Of a stretch of DNA of 64,000 nucleotides, positions 44,307 through 53,833 are shown one piece after another. How positions within the stretch are numbered: position 1 is the first letter of the stretch; each line of letters starts with the position of its first letter. The stretch comes from Pseudomonadota bacterium (GTDB taxonomy: Bacteria; Desulfobacterota; Binatia; Binatales; Binataceae), in the NCBI GenBank assembly GCA_021324455.1, contig JAJPJA010000031.1:62001-126000 (forward strand). Reading direction: 5' to 3'. Made by a program: the position numbers and the translations under genes. The notes below the pieces were generated by a model, which saw only the letters and a program-made list of their open reading frames with translations, was not told the DNA's origin and searched no databases.

Positions 44307-45302
44307 TCAGAACCCGAGTACCGCCGACGTGAACGCGGCGGCGTTGGCGGCGACCGCGTAGCGTTGCTCGACCCGTGCGCGTGCCTGTTCGCCCATCTCG
44401 CGGCGCATCGCGGGACTGGCTGCGAGCTGTCTTAATGCGGCGATCCATTGATCCTCATCGGCGGCCAGAAAGCCGGTCACGCCGTGCTCGATTATTTCGC
44501 TGTGCACACCTGCCGGGTTGGCAATCGCCGGCAGGCCGGCGGCGCCATATTGAAGCAGCTTGAGACCGCATTTGCCCCGGCTCCAGGCGTCGTCCGGAAT
44601 CCAACTGATGCCAACATCCGCCTCTGCCAGATACGACGCTTCGCTGGTCTCCTGCCAGGGCGTGGCGATAACCGGCAATGGATCGAAGCGGGCGAAGCGA
44701 TCGCAGATCAGACGCAGGCGCAGTCCGGGAATCGCGCGTGCCAGATTTGCCAGCAGCGGCCGCTGCAGCTCGAGCCCGGACAGCGTGCTGGAGGATCCGA
44801 TCCAGACCAATTCAACGCCGTCGGGGCGCGGCTGCGTGCGGCGCGGCGGATATTTCTCGGGTTGGATGCAGGTTGGAATCACCCGCACCGCTTGAGCACG
44901 CGCGCCGCAGTTTAACGCGCATTGGCGAAGAAATTGGTTGCCGGCAATCACAGTGTCGGCGGCGCCGACAATCGCGGTGAAGCGCCGAATGCGCTGACGG
45001 CTGTGGAGGCCGCGCGGATGGTAGGAGTCGCGATAGAGCATCGCGTCGTCGAAGTCATAGATCAGCCGGCGCACCATACGGCGCAGGTATAGCAGTTCCG
45101 GAACCGCCAGCAGTTGGCGCTGCAGCAAAACCGCGTCAAAGCCGCGCAATCTGGTGAACAGGCGGATTCGCGCGAGCGCTCCGCGCGGTATCGTTTGGAG
45201 GGTCAAGGCGCATCCGGCGCGTTCCAGGCAGCCGGCGAACGCCTCAACACGATAGCGCGCGCTGACATGACCGGGAGCTTCGATCAGGGCGGCCAGTCGC
45301 AT
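44307..45302 (-). CDS. GT-B glycosyltransferase (family 4-like)
   Basis: A 331-residue GT-B fold protein. The C-terminal nucleotide-binding half shows ISWIPDDAWSRGKCGLKLLQYGAAGLPAIANPAGVHSEIIEHGVTGFLA, including the E-x7-E-like donor loop region. The N-terminal half contains TLQTIPRGALARIRLF. Likely transfers a sugar in surface polysaccharide synthesis. It directly abuts the VOC gene end (45303) with the same orientation. Confidence 0.88.
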   Translation of the reverse strand: MRLAALIEAPGHVSARYRVEAFAGCLERAGCALTLQTIPRGALARIRLFTRLRGFDAVLLQRQLLAVPELLYLRRMVRRLIYDFDDAMLYRDSYHPRGLHSRQRIRRFTAIVGAADTVIAGNQFLRQCALNCGARAQAVRVIPTCIQPEKYPPRRTQPRPDGVELVWIGSSSTLSGLELQRPLLANLARAIPGLRLRLICDRFARFDPLPVIATPWQETSEASYLAEADVGISWIPDDAWSRGKCGLKLLQYGAAGLPAIANPAGVHSEIIEHGVTGFLAADEDQWIAALRQLAASPAMRREMGEQARARVEQRYAVAANAAAFTSAVLGF

Positions 45303-45704
45303 CTAGCGCGGTATCTGCTTCAGCTCCACCTTGTTGCCTTCGGGATCGAGGATGTAAATCGACCAACCCATGCCGCGGGCGCCATAGCGCGGCGCCGGAC
45401 CTCCCACAGCCGGCACGCCATTATCGCGAAGGTAGCGCACCAGGATATCGAAATTTTCGATATCCACACCCAGGCAGAAATGATCGACGTTGGGAGCGTC
45501 CTGTGAGCGCTGGTCCGCGGGGAGCAAATCCACGATCGATTGCCCGGCGCGCAGCTGGATAAGCCCGATCTGTTCCAGCCTGCGCTCCTCAACCAGGCCC
45601 AGAACGCCCACGTAAAAGTCCAGTGCGCGCCGCTGATTGACGCATCGCAGCACCACGTGGTCGAGCTCTTCCACACGAAACGGCCTTCCCTTATCCTGAA
45701 GCAT
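45303..45704 (-). CDS. VOC/glyoxalase-fold protein
   Basis: A 133-residue vicinal-oxygen-chelate protein. The metal-ligand pattern is visible: LDHVVLRCVN (His), VDHFCLGVD (His) and KVELKQ (Glu near the end), with GWSIYILDPEGNKVE as the family strand. Could be a glyoxalase, dioxygenase or ring-cleavage-like enzyme; substrate unknown. It lies just upstream of the glycosyltransferase gene. Confidence 0.85.
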   Translation of the reverse strand: MLQDKGRPFRVEELDHVVLRCVNQRRALDFYVGVLGLVEERRLEQIGLIQLRAGQSIVDLLPADQRSQDAPNVDHFCLGVDIENFDILVRYLRDNGVPAVGGPAPRYGARGMGWSIYILDPEGNKVELKQIPR

Positions 45705-45802
45705 CAGACGACTTTAGCATCGCAACGCGCCCTTTTCAGCCGCGCGGCGGCCCGTGTGCGTCCTTGCTTGGACGCCTGCCTGCCCCGACAATCGGGGACT
45801 TG

Positions 45803-47029
45803 ATGACCGCTTCAACCGCGCTGCCGCTTGCCATCTTCACCATCACTTATGTCGGACTGGCGTTGGGAAAGCTGCCGGTGGTGCGGGTCGACCGATGCGG
45901 GGTTGCGTTGATTGGAGCGGTCGCGATGGTAGTGAGCGGGAGTTTGGGCGAGGCCGCGGCGCTGCGCGCGGTCGATTTTCACACCCTCGCGCTGCTTCTG
46001 GGGATGATGATAATCGTCGCCAACCTGCGCCTGTCGGGGCTGTTTGGATGGCTGGCGGCGCGCATTTTCGGCCGCGCGCACAGCGGTTTTGCGCTGCTGG
46101 CCACCACCATTGCGTTATCCGGCGTGCTGGCCGCGTTCTTCGTCAATGACGTCATCTGCCTGGTGCTGGCGCCGGTCGTTATAGATGTCGCGGAGCAGGC
46201 GGGTTTGTCTTCGGTGCCGCTGCTGCTGGGCCTGGCCACCGCCAGCAACGTGGGCAGCGCGGCAACCATCACCGGCAATCCGCAGAACATGATCGTGGCC
46301 GGCTTTGCGCATCTGCGCTACATGGATTTCCTGATTCGGCTGGGTCCTGGAGCGCTCGCCGGTTTGGTCATCGATTATGCGATCATCGCGTGGCTGTACC
46401 GGCGGGACCTGCGCGGCCATCGCCGCCCCAACGCCGGCGCGCCCACCGGCACGGCCGAAGATCTCGACCGCAGCGCGGGAATCAGGGCCGCCATAATCAC
46501 GGCCGGTACGCTGATCTGTTTCGCCTTGGGGTACCCTACCGAAATAGTGGCGCTGAGCGCGGCGGCGCTGATGCTGCTGGTGCAGAACGTCCGCCCCGAC
46601 CTGGTTTATGCCGAGGTGGACTGGACGATGCTGCTGATGTTCGCGGGGCTGTTCGTGGTAGTCGGCGGCGCGGCGCAAACCGGTTTTCAGCGCGAGATAA
46701 TAAGAACCGTCGGCGTGCGGCGCCTGACCCATCCGGCGACCCTGGCGGCCACGGTGGCCGTGCTCTCCAACCTGGTGAGCAATGTTCCTGCCGTGCTGCT
46801 GTTCCGTCCGTTGTTTCCGCTGCTCGGCAGTTCCCATCGCGTAGCCCTGCTGCTGGCCGGAGCGAGCACCTACGCCGGCAACCTGACGCTGCTGGGCTCG
46901 ATTGCGAATCTGATCGTGGCCGAGAACGCGCGCCGCCGCGGCGTCGAGGTCCAATTCCGCGAGCATCTGCTGGTCGGCGTCCCGGTCACGGTGCTGACGA
47001 TAGTGCTGGGCGTCGCACTGCTGCGATGA
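45803..47029 (+). CDS. SLC13/ArsB-like anion permease
   Basis: A 408-residue membrane transporter with about 11 helices. Family stretches: MIIVANLRLSGLFGWLAARI, FFVNDVICLVLAPVVID, ATASNVGSAATITGNPQNMIV (with the conserved SN-x-GSxxTxxGNPxN) and TYAGNLTLLGSIANLIVAEN (second copy). This repeat motif is typical of the ion transporter superfamily that includes ArsB, CitMHS and dicarboxylate carriers. Substrate uncertain. Confidence 0.85.
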   Translation: MTASTALPLAIFTITYVGLALGKLPVVRVDRCGVALIGAVAMVVSGSLGEAAALRAVDFHTLALLLGMMIIVANLRLSGLFGWLAARIFGRAHSGFALLATTIALSGVLAAFFVNDVICLVLAPVVIDVAEQAGLSSVPLLLGLATASNVGSAATITGNPQNMIVAGFAHLRYMDFLIRLGPGALAGLVIDYAIIAWLYRRDLRGHRRPNAGAPTGTAEDLDRSAGIRAAIITAGTLICFALGYPTEIVALSAAALMLLVQNVRPDLVYAEVDWTMLLMFAGLFVVVGGAAQTGFQREIIRTVGVRRLTHPATLAATVAVLSNLVSNVPAVLLFRPLFPLLGSSHRVALLLAGASTYAGNLTLLGSIANLIVAENARRRGVEVQFREHLLVGVPVTVLTIVLGVALLR

Positions 47030-47037
47030 GCAGAAAC

Positions 47038-48228
47038 CTAACAGACCAGCAGGGGCTGGAACTTGCGCGGCGGAAAGATCAAATCAATGCGCTCGGTCTC
47101 TTTAACCGCGTCCGACACCATGCGATCGATGTCCAGGCCCGATTCCGCGGCATCTACTTCGTCGGGGCGGGCGTGGGTTTCCGGATGGCGCGGGACAAAG
47201 AGAGTGCAGCAATCCTGGTCGGGGATGATCGACGTTTCGAAGGTGTCGAGGCGGCGCGCCTGCTCGACGATTTCGTTCTTGTCCATCCCAACCAGCGGAC
47301 GCAGGACTGGGATTGGCGCGGCGCGCTCGATCACCTGCATGTTGTCCAGCGTCTGGGAGGCGACCTGACCCAGGCTCTCACCGGTGACCATCGCCTGCGC
47401 GCCGGTCTGGGCGGCAATCGCGCCCGCGATCCGCAGCATGAAGCGCCGGTAGAGCACCACGCGCAGCGGACGCCGCACGCGTGCCACGATCTCCCGCTGC
47501 AGCATCCCGAACGGCACCAGGAACAGATTGGCGCGCCCCTGATAGCGCGTCAGATGCGCGGCCAGATCGCGCACCTTGTCCTGGCTGGTGCGCGACAGCA
47601 GCGGATAGCTGTGGAAATGGATGAAATCCAGCCGCAGCCCGCGGCGCATCATCCGGTAGGCGGCCACCGGCGAGTCGATACCGCCGGACAGCAGCGCGGC
47701 GGCGCGGCCGCTGATGCCCACCGGCAGGCCGCCGGCGCCGGGATGTTTGCCGATTGAAACAAACGCCCGGTCAGTGAACAGCTCAAGATTGATGGTCAGC
47801 TCCGGACGCTCCAGATTGACTGCTATCCCCAGGGCCCGCTGGATCGCGCCGCCGATCTCGCGGTCGATTTCCATCGAATTCAGCGGAAAGTTCTTGTTCT
47901 CCCGCCGGGTGCGCACGGCGAAACTGCGGGCATTGGTCCCGTGCACGGCGGCCAGCGCCTGGTGCTCGATGGTTTTCAAATCCGGCGCGACGGCGCGGCT
48001 CAGGGTGAAATTCTGCAAGCCGAAAAGCAGGGCGCCGCGCTCAATTGCGACCGCGTCGGGCAGCTCATCGGGCAGTTCCACCAGCAGGCGCGGTCCCTCG
48101 CTGCGAACCGTTCCCAGCCGGTAATCGCCCATGAGGTCGAGCAGATTGCGCTTGAGCTGGGCGGTAAAGCGCCATCGGTTTTGGCCCTTGAGCGCGACCT
48201 CGTGGTAGCGTCCAATCAGGTATCGCAT
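47038..48228 (-). CDS. thiI: tRNA 4-thiouridine / thiamine sulfur-transfer enzyme ThiI
   Basis: A 396-residue ThiI. The N-terminal ferredoxin-like and THUMP domains cover residues 1-170 (GRYHEVALKGQNRWRF...); the PP-loop pyrophosphatase motif SGGIDSPVAAY follows; and DQDCCTLFVPRHP carries the active-site Cys. The rhodanese domain of E. coli ThiI is absent, as in many bacteria. It makes s4U in tRNA and may supply sulfur for thiamine. The frame extends further upstream, but the family start MRYLIGRYHE is clear. Confidence 0.94.
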   Translation of the reverse strand: MRYLIGRYHEVALKGQNRWRFTAQLKRNLLDLMGDYRLGTVRSEGPRLLVELPDELPDAVAIERGALLFGLQNFTLSRAVAPDLKTIEHQALAAVHGTNARSFAVRTRRENKNFPLNSMEIDREIGGAIQRALGIAVNLERPELTINLELFTDRAFVSIGKHPGAGGLPVGISGRAAALLSGGIDSPVAAYRMMRRGLRLDFIHFHSYPLLSRTSQDKVRDLAAHLTRYQGRANLFLVPFGMLQREIVARVRRPLRVVLYRRFMLRIAGAIAAQTGAQAMVTGESLGQVASQTLDNMQVIERAAPIPVLRPLVGMDKNEIVEQARRLDTFETSIIPDQDCCTLFVPRHPETHARPDEVDAAESGLDIDRMVSDAVKETERIDLIFPPRKFQPLLVC

Positions 48229-48315
48229 GACGAAAGCATCAGCATAGCCTGCGGCGCGCGTTGCGCATACCTTCTGAACCGGGCGATGGGCTGCTAGCAT
48301 CAGGGCACTACGCCG

Positions 48316-48885
48316 ATGCCATACGAGCAGATCGAAAAGCTGCGCAGGGGGCTGACGCCGCTGCATTCACCGGACAATGCGGACGGGGTTCGGGGCAAGG
48401 TTCGGGCCGCGGTTCTGGTACCGATCTTCGAACGCGACGGCGAACTCTACATCCTGTTCATCAAGCGGTCCAATACGGTCGCCACGCATCAGGGACAGGT
48501 CGCGTTTCCCGGCGGCCGCTCCGAACCCGAGGACCCCGACATCCTGACCACCGCTTTGCGCGAGGCTTACGAGGAAGTCGGGCTGGCGCCGGAATCGGTC
48601 GAAGTCCTGGGACGACTGACCTCGGCCGCCACCATGACCAGCAACTACATGGTGACGCCGTTTGTGGGCGTCATTGGGGTGCCGACCGATCTGCGGGCGG
48701 ACGAGCATGAGGTGGCGGAAATCTTCAGCGTGCCGGTCGCGGCGCTCAAAGACCCCGCTTTTCGCGGCCGCTATGAGTGGAACCGCGGCGGATCGGTTCA
48801 GAGCTATCCCGCGATTCTGTACGGCGAACAGCCGATATGGGGGCTCACCTTGCGCATCACCGAGGAACTGCTGGAGCTGCTTTGA
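48316..48885 (+). CDS. NUDIX hydrolase, NudL/CoA diphosphatase-like
   Basis: A 189-residue NUDIX protein. The NUDIX box occupies about residues 64-88 (GGRSEPEDPDILTTALREAYEEVGL), with the additional spacing and TSNYMVTPFVG typical of the CoA-pyrophosphatase group. The N-terminal block VRAAVLVPIFERDGELYILFIKRSNTVATHQGQVAFPGG also fits NudL. It hydrolyses CoA or related nucleotides. The downstream thioesterase gene is 9 bases away. Confidence 0.9.
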   Translation: MPYEQIEKLRRGLTPLHSPDNADGVRGKVRAAVLVPIFERDGELYILFIKRSNTVATHQGQVAFPGGRSEPEDPDILTTALREAYEEVGLAPESVEVLGRLTSAATMTSNYMVTPFVGVIGVPTDLRADEHEVAEIFSVPVAALKDPAFRGRYEWNRGGSVQSYPAILYGEQPIWGLTLRITEELLELL

Positions 48886-48894
48886 GGAAGGCCG

Positions 48895-49329
48895 ATGCCC
48901 TCGCCGCTGCAGCATCTCAATCGCATCATCCGCGAGCAGCGGGTCGACGACTTCCCGACTCCCAATCGGGCGTTGGGCATGCGGCCGCTGGAGTTCGCTT
49001 CCGGCAGTTCGCGATGGTTGTGGGAGACGCAGCCGCAGGCGGCCATCAACCCGTTCGGGACGATTCAGGGCGGCTATCTGGCCATCTTCGTCGACCAGAT
49101 CATGTCCACCGCGATTGGATCGGTGCTTGAGGAGGGCGAATGGGCAGTGACGGCGGAGCTCAAGTTGAGCTACCTGCGGGCGCTGGAACCGCAGCGCATC
49201 GAGGGGCGCGGACGGGTGATTCGGCGCACCCGCGGCGCCGCGTTCCTGGACGCCGAAGTGTCAGGCGCGGCCGGCGAAGTGGCCGTCGCCGCCACTTCCA
49301 CCTGGATTATTTCCCGCAACCAGCGGTGA
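48895..49329 (+). CDS. PaaI-type thioesterase
   Basis: A 144-residue hotdog protein with PFGTIQGGYLAIFVDQIMSTAIG (active-site QGG with the conserved Asp in the helix) and LKLSYLRALEPQRIEGRGRVIRRT. It is likely an acyl-CoA thioesterase of unknown substrate. The pairing with a CoA diphosphatase gene (9 bases away) hints at a CoA turnover role. Its GTG/ATG start at 48895 has GAGGAAGG upstream. Confidence 0.9.
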   Translation: MPSPLQHLNRIIREQRVDDFPTPNRALGMRPLEFASGSSRWLWETQPQAAINPFGTIQGGYLAIFVDQIMSTAIGSVLEEGEWAVTAELKLSYLRALEPQRIEGRGRVIRRTRGAAFLDAEVSGAAGEVAVAATSTWIISRNQR

Positions 49330-49347
49330 CGGTTTGGGCCAACCCGG

Positions 49348-49377
49348 TTGACAATACTGCATGCCTTATCTTAGGCT
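49348..49377 (+). promoter_or_regulatory. Promoter candidate for ffh operon
   Basis: TTGACA (49348-49353), 18-base spacer, TAGGCT (49372-49377). It lies about 50 bases before the ffh ATG. The -10 is a weak match but the -35 is perfect. Confidence 0.45.
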
Positions 49378-49428
49378 TTAAAGTCTACCGTAAACTTCAA
49401 GGACACCTGTTTTCTCCGTAATCCTGTC

Positions 49429-50769
49429 ATGTTTGAGACCCTGAGCGACCGCCTCGAAGGAGTTTTCAAGAAACTCAGAGGCCAGGGCCGCATCACCGAA
49501 AAGAACATTGAAGAGGCGGTGCGCGAAGTCCGCCTCGCGCTGCTCGAAGCCGACGTCAATATCAAGGTCGTCAAGGACTTCATCGAGCACGTCAAGCGCA
49601 AGGCGATGGGGCAGGAGGTTTTGCGCTCGCTCAGTCCCGAGCAGCATCTGATCCGGTTTGTCGCCGGCGAATTGCGCGAAGTGATGGGCGCCAACGCGCG
49701 CGAGCTGGACCTGAAGGTCAAGCCGCCGGCCAAGATCATGCTGGTCGGCTTGCAGGGTTCGGGCAAAACCACCTCGCTGGCTAAACTCGCGCGATGGCTC
49801 AAGCACGAACGCCGGCGCCGACCGCTGATGGCGTCGGTCGACGTCTATCGGCCGGCCGCGATGGAACAGTTGCGCGTGCTGGGCCGCCAGATCGACGTTC
49901 CCGTGGTGGAGAGCCACGAGCACCAGGACCCGGTTGAGATTGCGACCAACGCACTGGCGCGCGCCGACGTCGGCGGCTACGACGCGGTGCTGCTCGATAC
50001 CGCCGGCCGGCTCCAGATCGACGAGGAGATGATGGAGGAGCTGGTGCGGCTGCAGACCGTGCTGCGGCCCCATCATGTGCTGCTGGTGGCCGACGCGATG
50101 ACCGGTCAGGACGCGGTCAACGTCGCCCAGGGCTTCCACGACCGGCTCAAGCTCTCCGGGGTCATCCTGACCAAGCTGGATTCCGACGCGCGCGGCGGCG
50201 CCGCGTTGTCGGTGCGCGCGGTCACCGGCGCGCCGATCCTGTTCGCCGCCACCGGCGAGAAGCTCGACGCTTTCGACGTGTTCCATCCCGATCGCCTGGC
50301 CTCGCGCATCCTGGGCATGGGCGACGTGCTGACGCTGATCGAAAAGGCGCAGCAGACCTACGATCAGAAGCAGGCCAGGGAACTGGAGCGCAAGTTCAAG
50401 AAAAACGAGTTCACGCTGGAAGATTTTGCCCAACAGATGGCGGCGTTGCAGAAGATGGGCTCAATCGGCGACCTGCTCGGGATGATACCCGGATTCAAGA
50501 AAATCGCCAGTCAGGTTGACTCGGACCAGGCGCAGCAGGAGCTTTCCCGGATCAAGGCGATAATCGATTCGATGACTATCCAGGAACGGCGCAATCATCT
50601 TATTCTTAATGGATCGCGCCGGGCGCGGATCGCGGCGGGCAGCGGCACCTCGGTCCAGGAAGTCAACCGGTTCGTGAAACAGTTTGAGCAAACGCGTAAG
50701 ATGATGAAAAAGGTGGCCAAGGCGGGGGGCGGGCGCGCGATGCTCCGCGGCTTCGGGCTTGGCGGCTAG
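49429..50769 (+). CDS. ffh: Signal recognition particle protein Ffh
   Basis: A 446-residue SRP GTPase. N domain first (MFETLSDRLEGVFKKLRGQGRIT), then G-domain motifs GLQGSGKTTSLAKLA, DTAGRLQIDEEMMEEL, TKLDSDARGGAALS and GMGDVLTLIEKAQ. A methionine-rich M domain (MIPGFKK..., MKKVAKAGGGRAMLRG) binds signal peptides and 4.5S RNA. It heads the ffh-rpsP-khpA-rimM-trmD-rplS cluster. Confidence 0.98.
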   Translation: MFETLSDRLEGVFKKLRGQGRITEKNIEEAVREVRLALLEADVNIKVVKDFIEHVKRKAMGQEVLRSLSPEQHLIRFVAGELREVMGANARELDLKVKPPAKIMLVGLQGSGKTTSLAKLARWLKHERRRRPLMASVDVYRPAAMEQLRVLGRQIDVPVVESHEHQDPVEIATNALARADVGGYDAVLLDTAGRLQIDEEMMEELVRLQTVLRPHHVLLVADAMTGQDAVNVAQGFHDRLKLSGVILTKLDSDARGGAALSVRAVTGAPILFAATGEKLDAFDVFHPDRLASRILGMGDVLTLIEKAQQTYDQKQARELERKFKKNEFTLEDFAQQMAALQKMGSIGDLLGMIPGFKKIASQVDSDQAQQELSRIKAIIDSMTIQERRNHLILNGSRRARIAAGSGTSVQEVNRFVKQFEQTRKMMKKVAKAGGGRAMLRGFGLGG

Positions 50770-50793
50770 AACACTGAAGGAGTAAAAATATAG

Positions 50794-51045
50794 ATGGCGT
50801 TAGTGATCAGGTTGCGTCGCCAGGGGGCGCGCAAAAAGCCGTTCTTCCGCATCGTGGTTGCGGAGTCCTCCTCGCCCCGCGACGGACGTTGCGTGGCGCA
50901 AATCGGAACCTATGACCCTGCTTGCGATCCCCCCAAGGTCAACCTGCGCGCGGACCAGGTGGAGCGATGGCTTAAGGCGGGCGCGCGCCCCAGCACTACC
51001 GTGGCCAACCTGCTCGACCGGGCGCGCCACAGCGCCACAGCCTAG
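50794..51045 (+). CDS. rpsP: Ribosomal protein S16
   Basis: An 83-residue S16 beginning MALVIRLRRQGARKKPFFRIVVAES. Family pattern IGTYDPACDP and LRADQVERWLKAGARPS follows. It starts with AAGGAG 12 bases upstream, 24 bases after ffh, in the usual order. Confidence 0.98.
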   Translation: MALVIRLRRQGARKKPFFRIVVAESSSPRDGRCVAQIGTYDPACDPPKVNLRADQVERWLKAGARPSTTVANLLDRARHSATA

Positions 51046-51205
51046 CAGGTGTTGGGAAGAAAATCTGGTTCCCTAAGCCGGCTCTCAACACCCGCATGAA
51101 AAACTGATTGCCTTCCCCGTTGCGTGCCCTGACGGAGAAGGGAGGCGCGGGCTGTGAAAATCCTGCTTCTACAGCCTGTATAGAATTTTCTGCTGGAGCC
51201 GACCC

Positions 51206-51442
51206 ATGAAGGATCTAGTCCTGTTCCTGGCTAAGCACTTGGTAAATAATCCTGATGCGGTCGAGGTGAAGGAGACCCAGGGCGATACCGCCTCGGTGCT
51301 CGAACTGCGGGTGGCGAAGGAAGACCTTGGACGAATCATCGGCAAACAGGGCCGCACGGCCAAGTCGATCAGGACCATTCTCAATGCGGTTGCGTCGCGC
51401 ACCAACCGCAAGGTGGTTCTCGAAATCATCGAAGAAAAATAA
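51206..51442 (+). CDS. khpA: KH-domain RNA-binding protein KhpA
   Basis: A 78-residue KH protein (MKDLVLFLAKHLVNNPDAVEV...). The KH loop is GRIIGKQGRTAKSIRTIL with GxxG as GKQG. KhpA binds RNA with KhpB and helps ribosome and division functions. GGAG 8 bases upstream. A 160-base space separates it from rpsP, but order and strand match the conserved cluster. Confidence 0.96.
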   Translation: MKDLVLFLAKHLVNNPDAVEVKETQGDTASVLELRVAKEDLGRIIGKQGRTAKSIRTILNAVASRTNRKVVLEIIEEK

Positions 51443-51526
51443 CCTTGTGCGGCATAGCGGCAAGCGCGGCGGCGCGGTGGGGAACACCGCCGGCGCCGGC
51501 CCGCGGCCCGCTCCCGGCAATCCGTC

Positions 51527-52057
51527 GTGGCCGATCGGGAGCAGCTGAAAAGCCGCGGCCTGGTTGGCTTCGGCCGCATCGTCGGCGCCCACGGCCTGCG
51601 CGGCGCGCTGCGCGTGCGGCCCGATAATCCCGACTCCGAGATGGAAGGAATCCAACGCGTGTTCGTCGAATCCGCCGGCGCCCCGGTCGAGCGCCGCGTG
51701 CGCTCGTGCGCGCGCGCCGGACACGGATCGCTCAAACTGCAACTGGAGGGAATCCAGTCCATCGAGCAGGCCGAGGTGCTGCGCGGCGCCCAGCTTTACC
51801 TTGCCGTCAGCGATCTTCCGGCGGCCGCGGAGGGCGAGTTCTACTACTTCCAGGTGATTGGTCTGCCGGTGGAGACGGTGGAGGGCCGATGGCTGGGAAA
51901 TATCGATGAGGTGTTCTTCAACGGCGCCCATGATGTCTGGGTGGTGAAGGGCGGCGGCGGCGAGATCCTGATCCCGGTCATAGATGACGTCGTGCGCAAG
52001 ATCGATCTGGAACAGGGGCGTGTGGTTATCGACCCGATCCCCGGATTGCTGGATTAA
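51527..52057 (+). CDS. rimM: 16S rRNA processing protein RimM
   Basis: A 176-residue RimM. N-terminal fold GLVGFGRIVGAHGLRGALRVRP, then the PRC barrel near the C-terminus (NGAHDVWVVKGGGGEILIPVIDDVV). It binds S19 and assists 30S head maturation. Start is GTG at 51527. Next gene trmD follows. Confidence 0.96.
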   Translation: MADREQLKSRGLVGFGRIVGAHGLRGALRVRPDNPDSEMEGIQRVFVESAGAPVERRVRSCARAGHGSLKLQLEGIQSIEQAEVLRGAQLYLAVSDLPAAAEGEFYYFQVIGLPVETVEGRWLGNIDEVFFNGAHDVWVVKGGGGEILIPVIDDVVRKIDLEQGRVVIDPIPGLLD

Positions 52058-52099
52058 ACCAAAGAGTTGCCGGCACTGACCGGCACTGCCGCTGAATCA

Positions 52100-52789
52100 A
52101 TGCAATTCCACGTCATCACCCTGTTCCCGGAAATGTTTACCTCGCCCTTCTCCGGCGGCATCATGGCGCGCGCCCTCAACAATGGCCTGGTTACAATCCA
52201 AACCCATAACCTGCGCGAACATGGGCTCGGCCGCTACCGGCAGGTGGATGACGAACCTTACGGCGGCGGCAGCGGCATGGTGATGCGTCCGGAACCCGTC
52301 GCCGCCGCCATCGACGCCGTGACCGCAAGGCATCCGGGGCTCTGGCGCGTGCTGCTCACGCCGCAGGGCGACGTCCTGCGCCAATCGCTCGCCGCGGAGC
52401 TGGCGCGGCGGGAGCCCGGACTGATGCTGGTTGCGGGGCGCTATGAGGGCGTGGACGAACGGGTGCGCGAACTGGTCGATCAGGAGATCTCGATCGGCGA
52501 TTTCGTGCTGAGCGGCGGCGAGCTGGCCGCGATGGTCGTAATCGAGGCGGTGACGCGGCTGCTGCCGGGAGTATTGGGCAACCAGGCCTCGCTGGATGAG
52601 GAGTCGTTCGGTTCGGGGATGCTCGAGTATCCGCAATACACGCGGCCGGAGGTTTTTCGCGGGTCCGCGGTGCCGCCCATCCTGCTCAGCGGCGACCATG
52701 AGAAGATCCGGCGCTGGCGCCGGGAGCAGGCGCTGGAACGCACGCGCAGACGCCGTCCGGATCTGCTGGTGAAAAATCCGCGTGGCTGA
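52100..52789 (+). CDS. trmD: tRNA (guanine-N1)-methyltransferase
   Basis: A 229-residue SPOUT enzyme that makes m1G37 in tRNA. Seen are [47 protein letters not shown], and the knot motif [20 protein letters not shown], ending in [22 protein letters not shown]. Start is MQFHV at 52100, not the upstream in-frame Met. It overlaps the downstream SPOUT gene by 8 bases. Confidence 0.98.
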   Translation: MQFHVITLFPEMFTSPFSGGIMARALNNGLVTIQTHNLREHGLGRYRQVDDEPYGGGSGMVMRPEPVAAAIDAVTARHPGLWRVLLTPQGDVLRQSLAAELARREPGLMLVAGRYEGVDERVRELVDQEISIGDFVLSGGELAAMVVIEAVTRLLPGVLGNQASLDEESFGSGMLEYPQYTRPEVFRGSAVPPILLSGDHEKIRRWRREQALERTRRRRPDLLVKNPRG

Positions 52790-53336
52790 CCTGTTCATCG
52801 CGCTGATTCATCATCCGGTCCTGGACCGGCGCGGCAAAATCGTCGCCTCCGCGATTACCAGCCTGGATATTCACGATTTGGCGCGGTCGGCGCGAACCTA
52901 TGAGGTCCGCGCGATGTTCGTCGCCCATCCGGTGCGGGAGTTGCGCGAATTCGCGGCCAGCGTGCGCGACCGCTGGATGGAGGGGTACGGGCGCCAGTTC
53001 GACTCCCTGCGCCGCGAAGCGTTGGAGCGCGTCGCCATTGTCTGCGACCTCGACGAAGCGATCGCCTCGATTAAGGGCATGTGCGGAACGGCGCCGCTGC
53101 TGGTCCATACCTCGGCGCGAACGCAGGGCGGCGTCAGCTACCGCAGTCTGCGCGCGGAGTTGGAGCGGGAAGGGCCGCCGTTTCTGGTCCTGTTCGGCAC
53201 CGGATTCGGATTGGCGCCGGAGATTGCGCGGCGCGCCGACCGTATCCTCGCCCCGATTCTGGGAGCCGGCGACTACAATCATCTCTCGGTGCGCGCGGCC
53301 GCGTCGATCATTCTCGACCGTCTGCGCGGCCGCTGA
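52782..53336 (+). CDS. SPOUT-class RNA methyltransferase between trmD and rplS
   Basis: A 184-residue protein ([40 protein letters not shown]...) of the COG4752-type SPOUT methyltransferases, which sit beside trmD in several bacteria, including Thermotoga. [21 protein letters not shown] and [14 protein letters not shown] resemble the SPOUT knot region. The substrate base is unknown. Its start overlaps trmD by 8 bases, so translation is coupled. Confidence 0.8.
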   Translation: MADLFIALIHHPVLDRRGKIVASAITSLDIHDLARSARTYEVRAMFVAHPVRELREFAASVRDRWMEGYGRQFDSLRREALERVAIVCDLDEAIASIKGMCGTAPLLVHTSARTQGGVSYRSLRAELEREGPPFLVLFGTGFGLAPEIARRADRILAPILGAGDYNHLSVRAAASIILDRLRGR

Positions 53337-53435
53337 TTAAGCCGGCCTCAGGCCCGGCGCCGCGCGGCCTTATTGAGCGGCCGGCGGCGTTCGGCTAGAT
53401 TTGCTTGTTCCCACGGCTCGATGCAGGTGGCTTCC

Positions 53436-53813
53436 ATGAACAGCGTCATCAAGAAACTCGAAGATCAGAATATCAAGTCGGACATTCCCGCCTTCCGCGT
53501 TGGCGATACCGTGCGCATCCAGGTCAAGGTGGTGGAGGGCGAGAAGGAGCGCATCCAGGCCTTCGAGGGCGTTGTGATCAAGATGTCGCGCGCCGGCGCC
53601 CGCAGCACCTTCACCGTGCGCAAGGTTTCCTACGGTGTGGGCGTGGAGCGAATCTTTCCGCTGCATTCGGGCCGGATCGAACGCATCCAGGTGCTGACCC
53701 GCGGCCGCGTCCGCCGCGCCAAGCTCTACTACCTGCGCGGTCTCTCCGGCAAAGCCGCCAGAATCGGCACCAAGACGCAAAAAGTCATCCGCCCCGCTCC
53801 AACCCAACCCTGA
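53436..53813 (+). CDS. rplS: Ribosomal protein L19
   Basis: A 125-residue L19 ([32 protein letters not shown]...). [21 protein letters not shown] and [21 protein letters not shown] are canonical. The ATG at 53436 is preceded by AGGTGG at 5 bases spacing, preferred over an earlier in-frame Met. It follows the SPOUT gene by 100 bases and closes the translation cluster. Confidence 0.97.
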   Translation: MNSVIKKLEDQNIKSDIPAFRVGDTVRIQVKVVEGEKERIQAFEGVVIKMSRAGARSTFTVRKVSYGVGVERIFPLHSGRIERIQVLTRGRVRRAKLYYLRGLSGKAARIGTKTQKVIRPAPTQP

Positions 53814-53833
53814 CGCGGCGGCCAGCGCCTGCG

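Noticed and set aside
51048-51092. GGTGTTG/CAACACC inverted repeat between rpsP and khpA
   Set aside because: Seven-base arms with a 31-base loop and no T-tract are not enough for a terminator or regulatory RNA claim.
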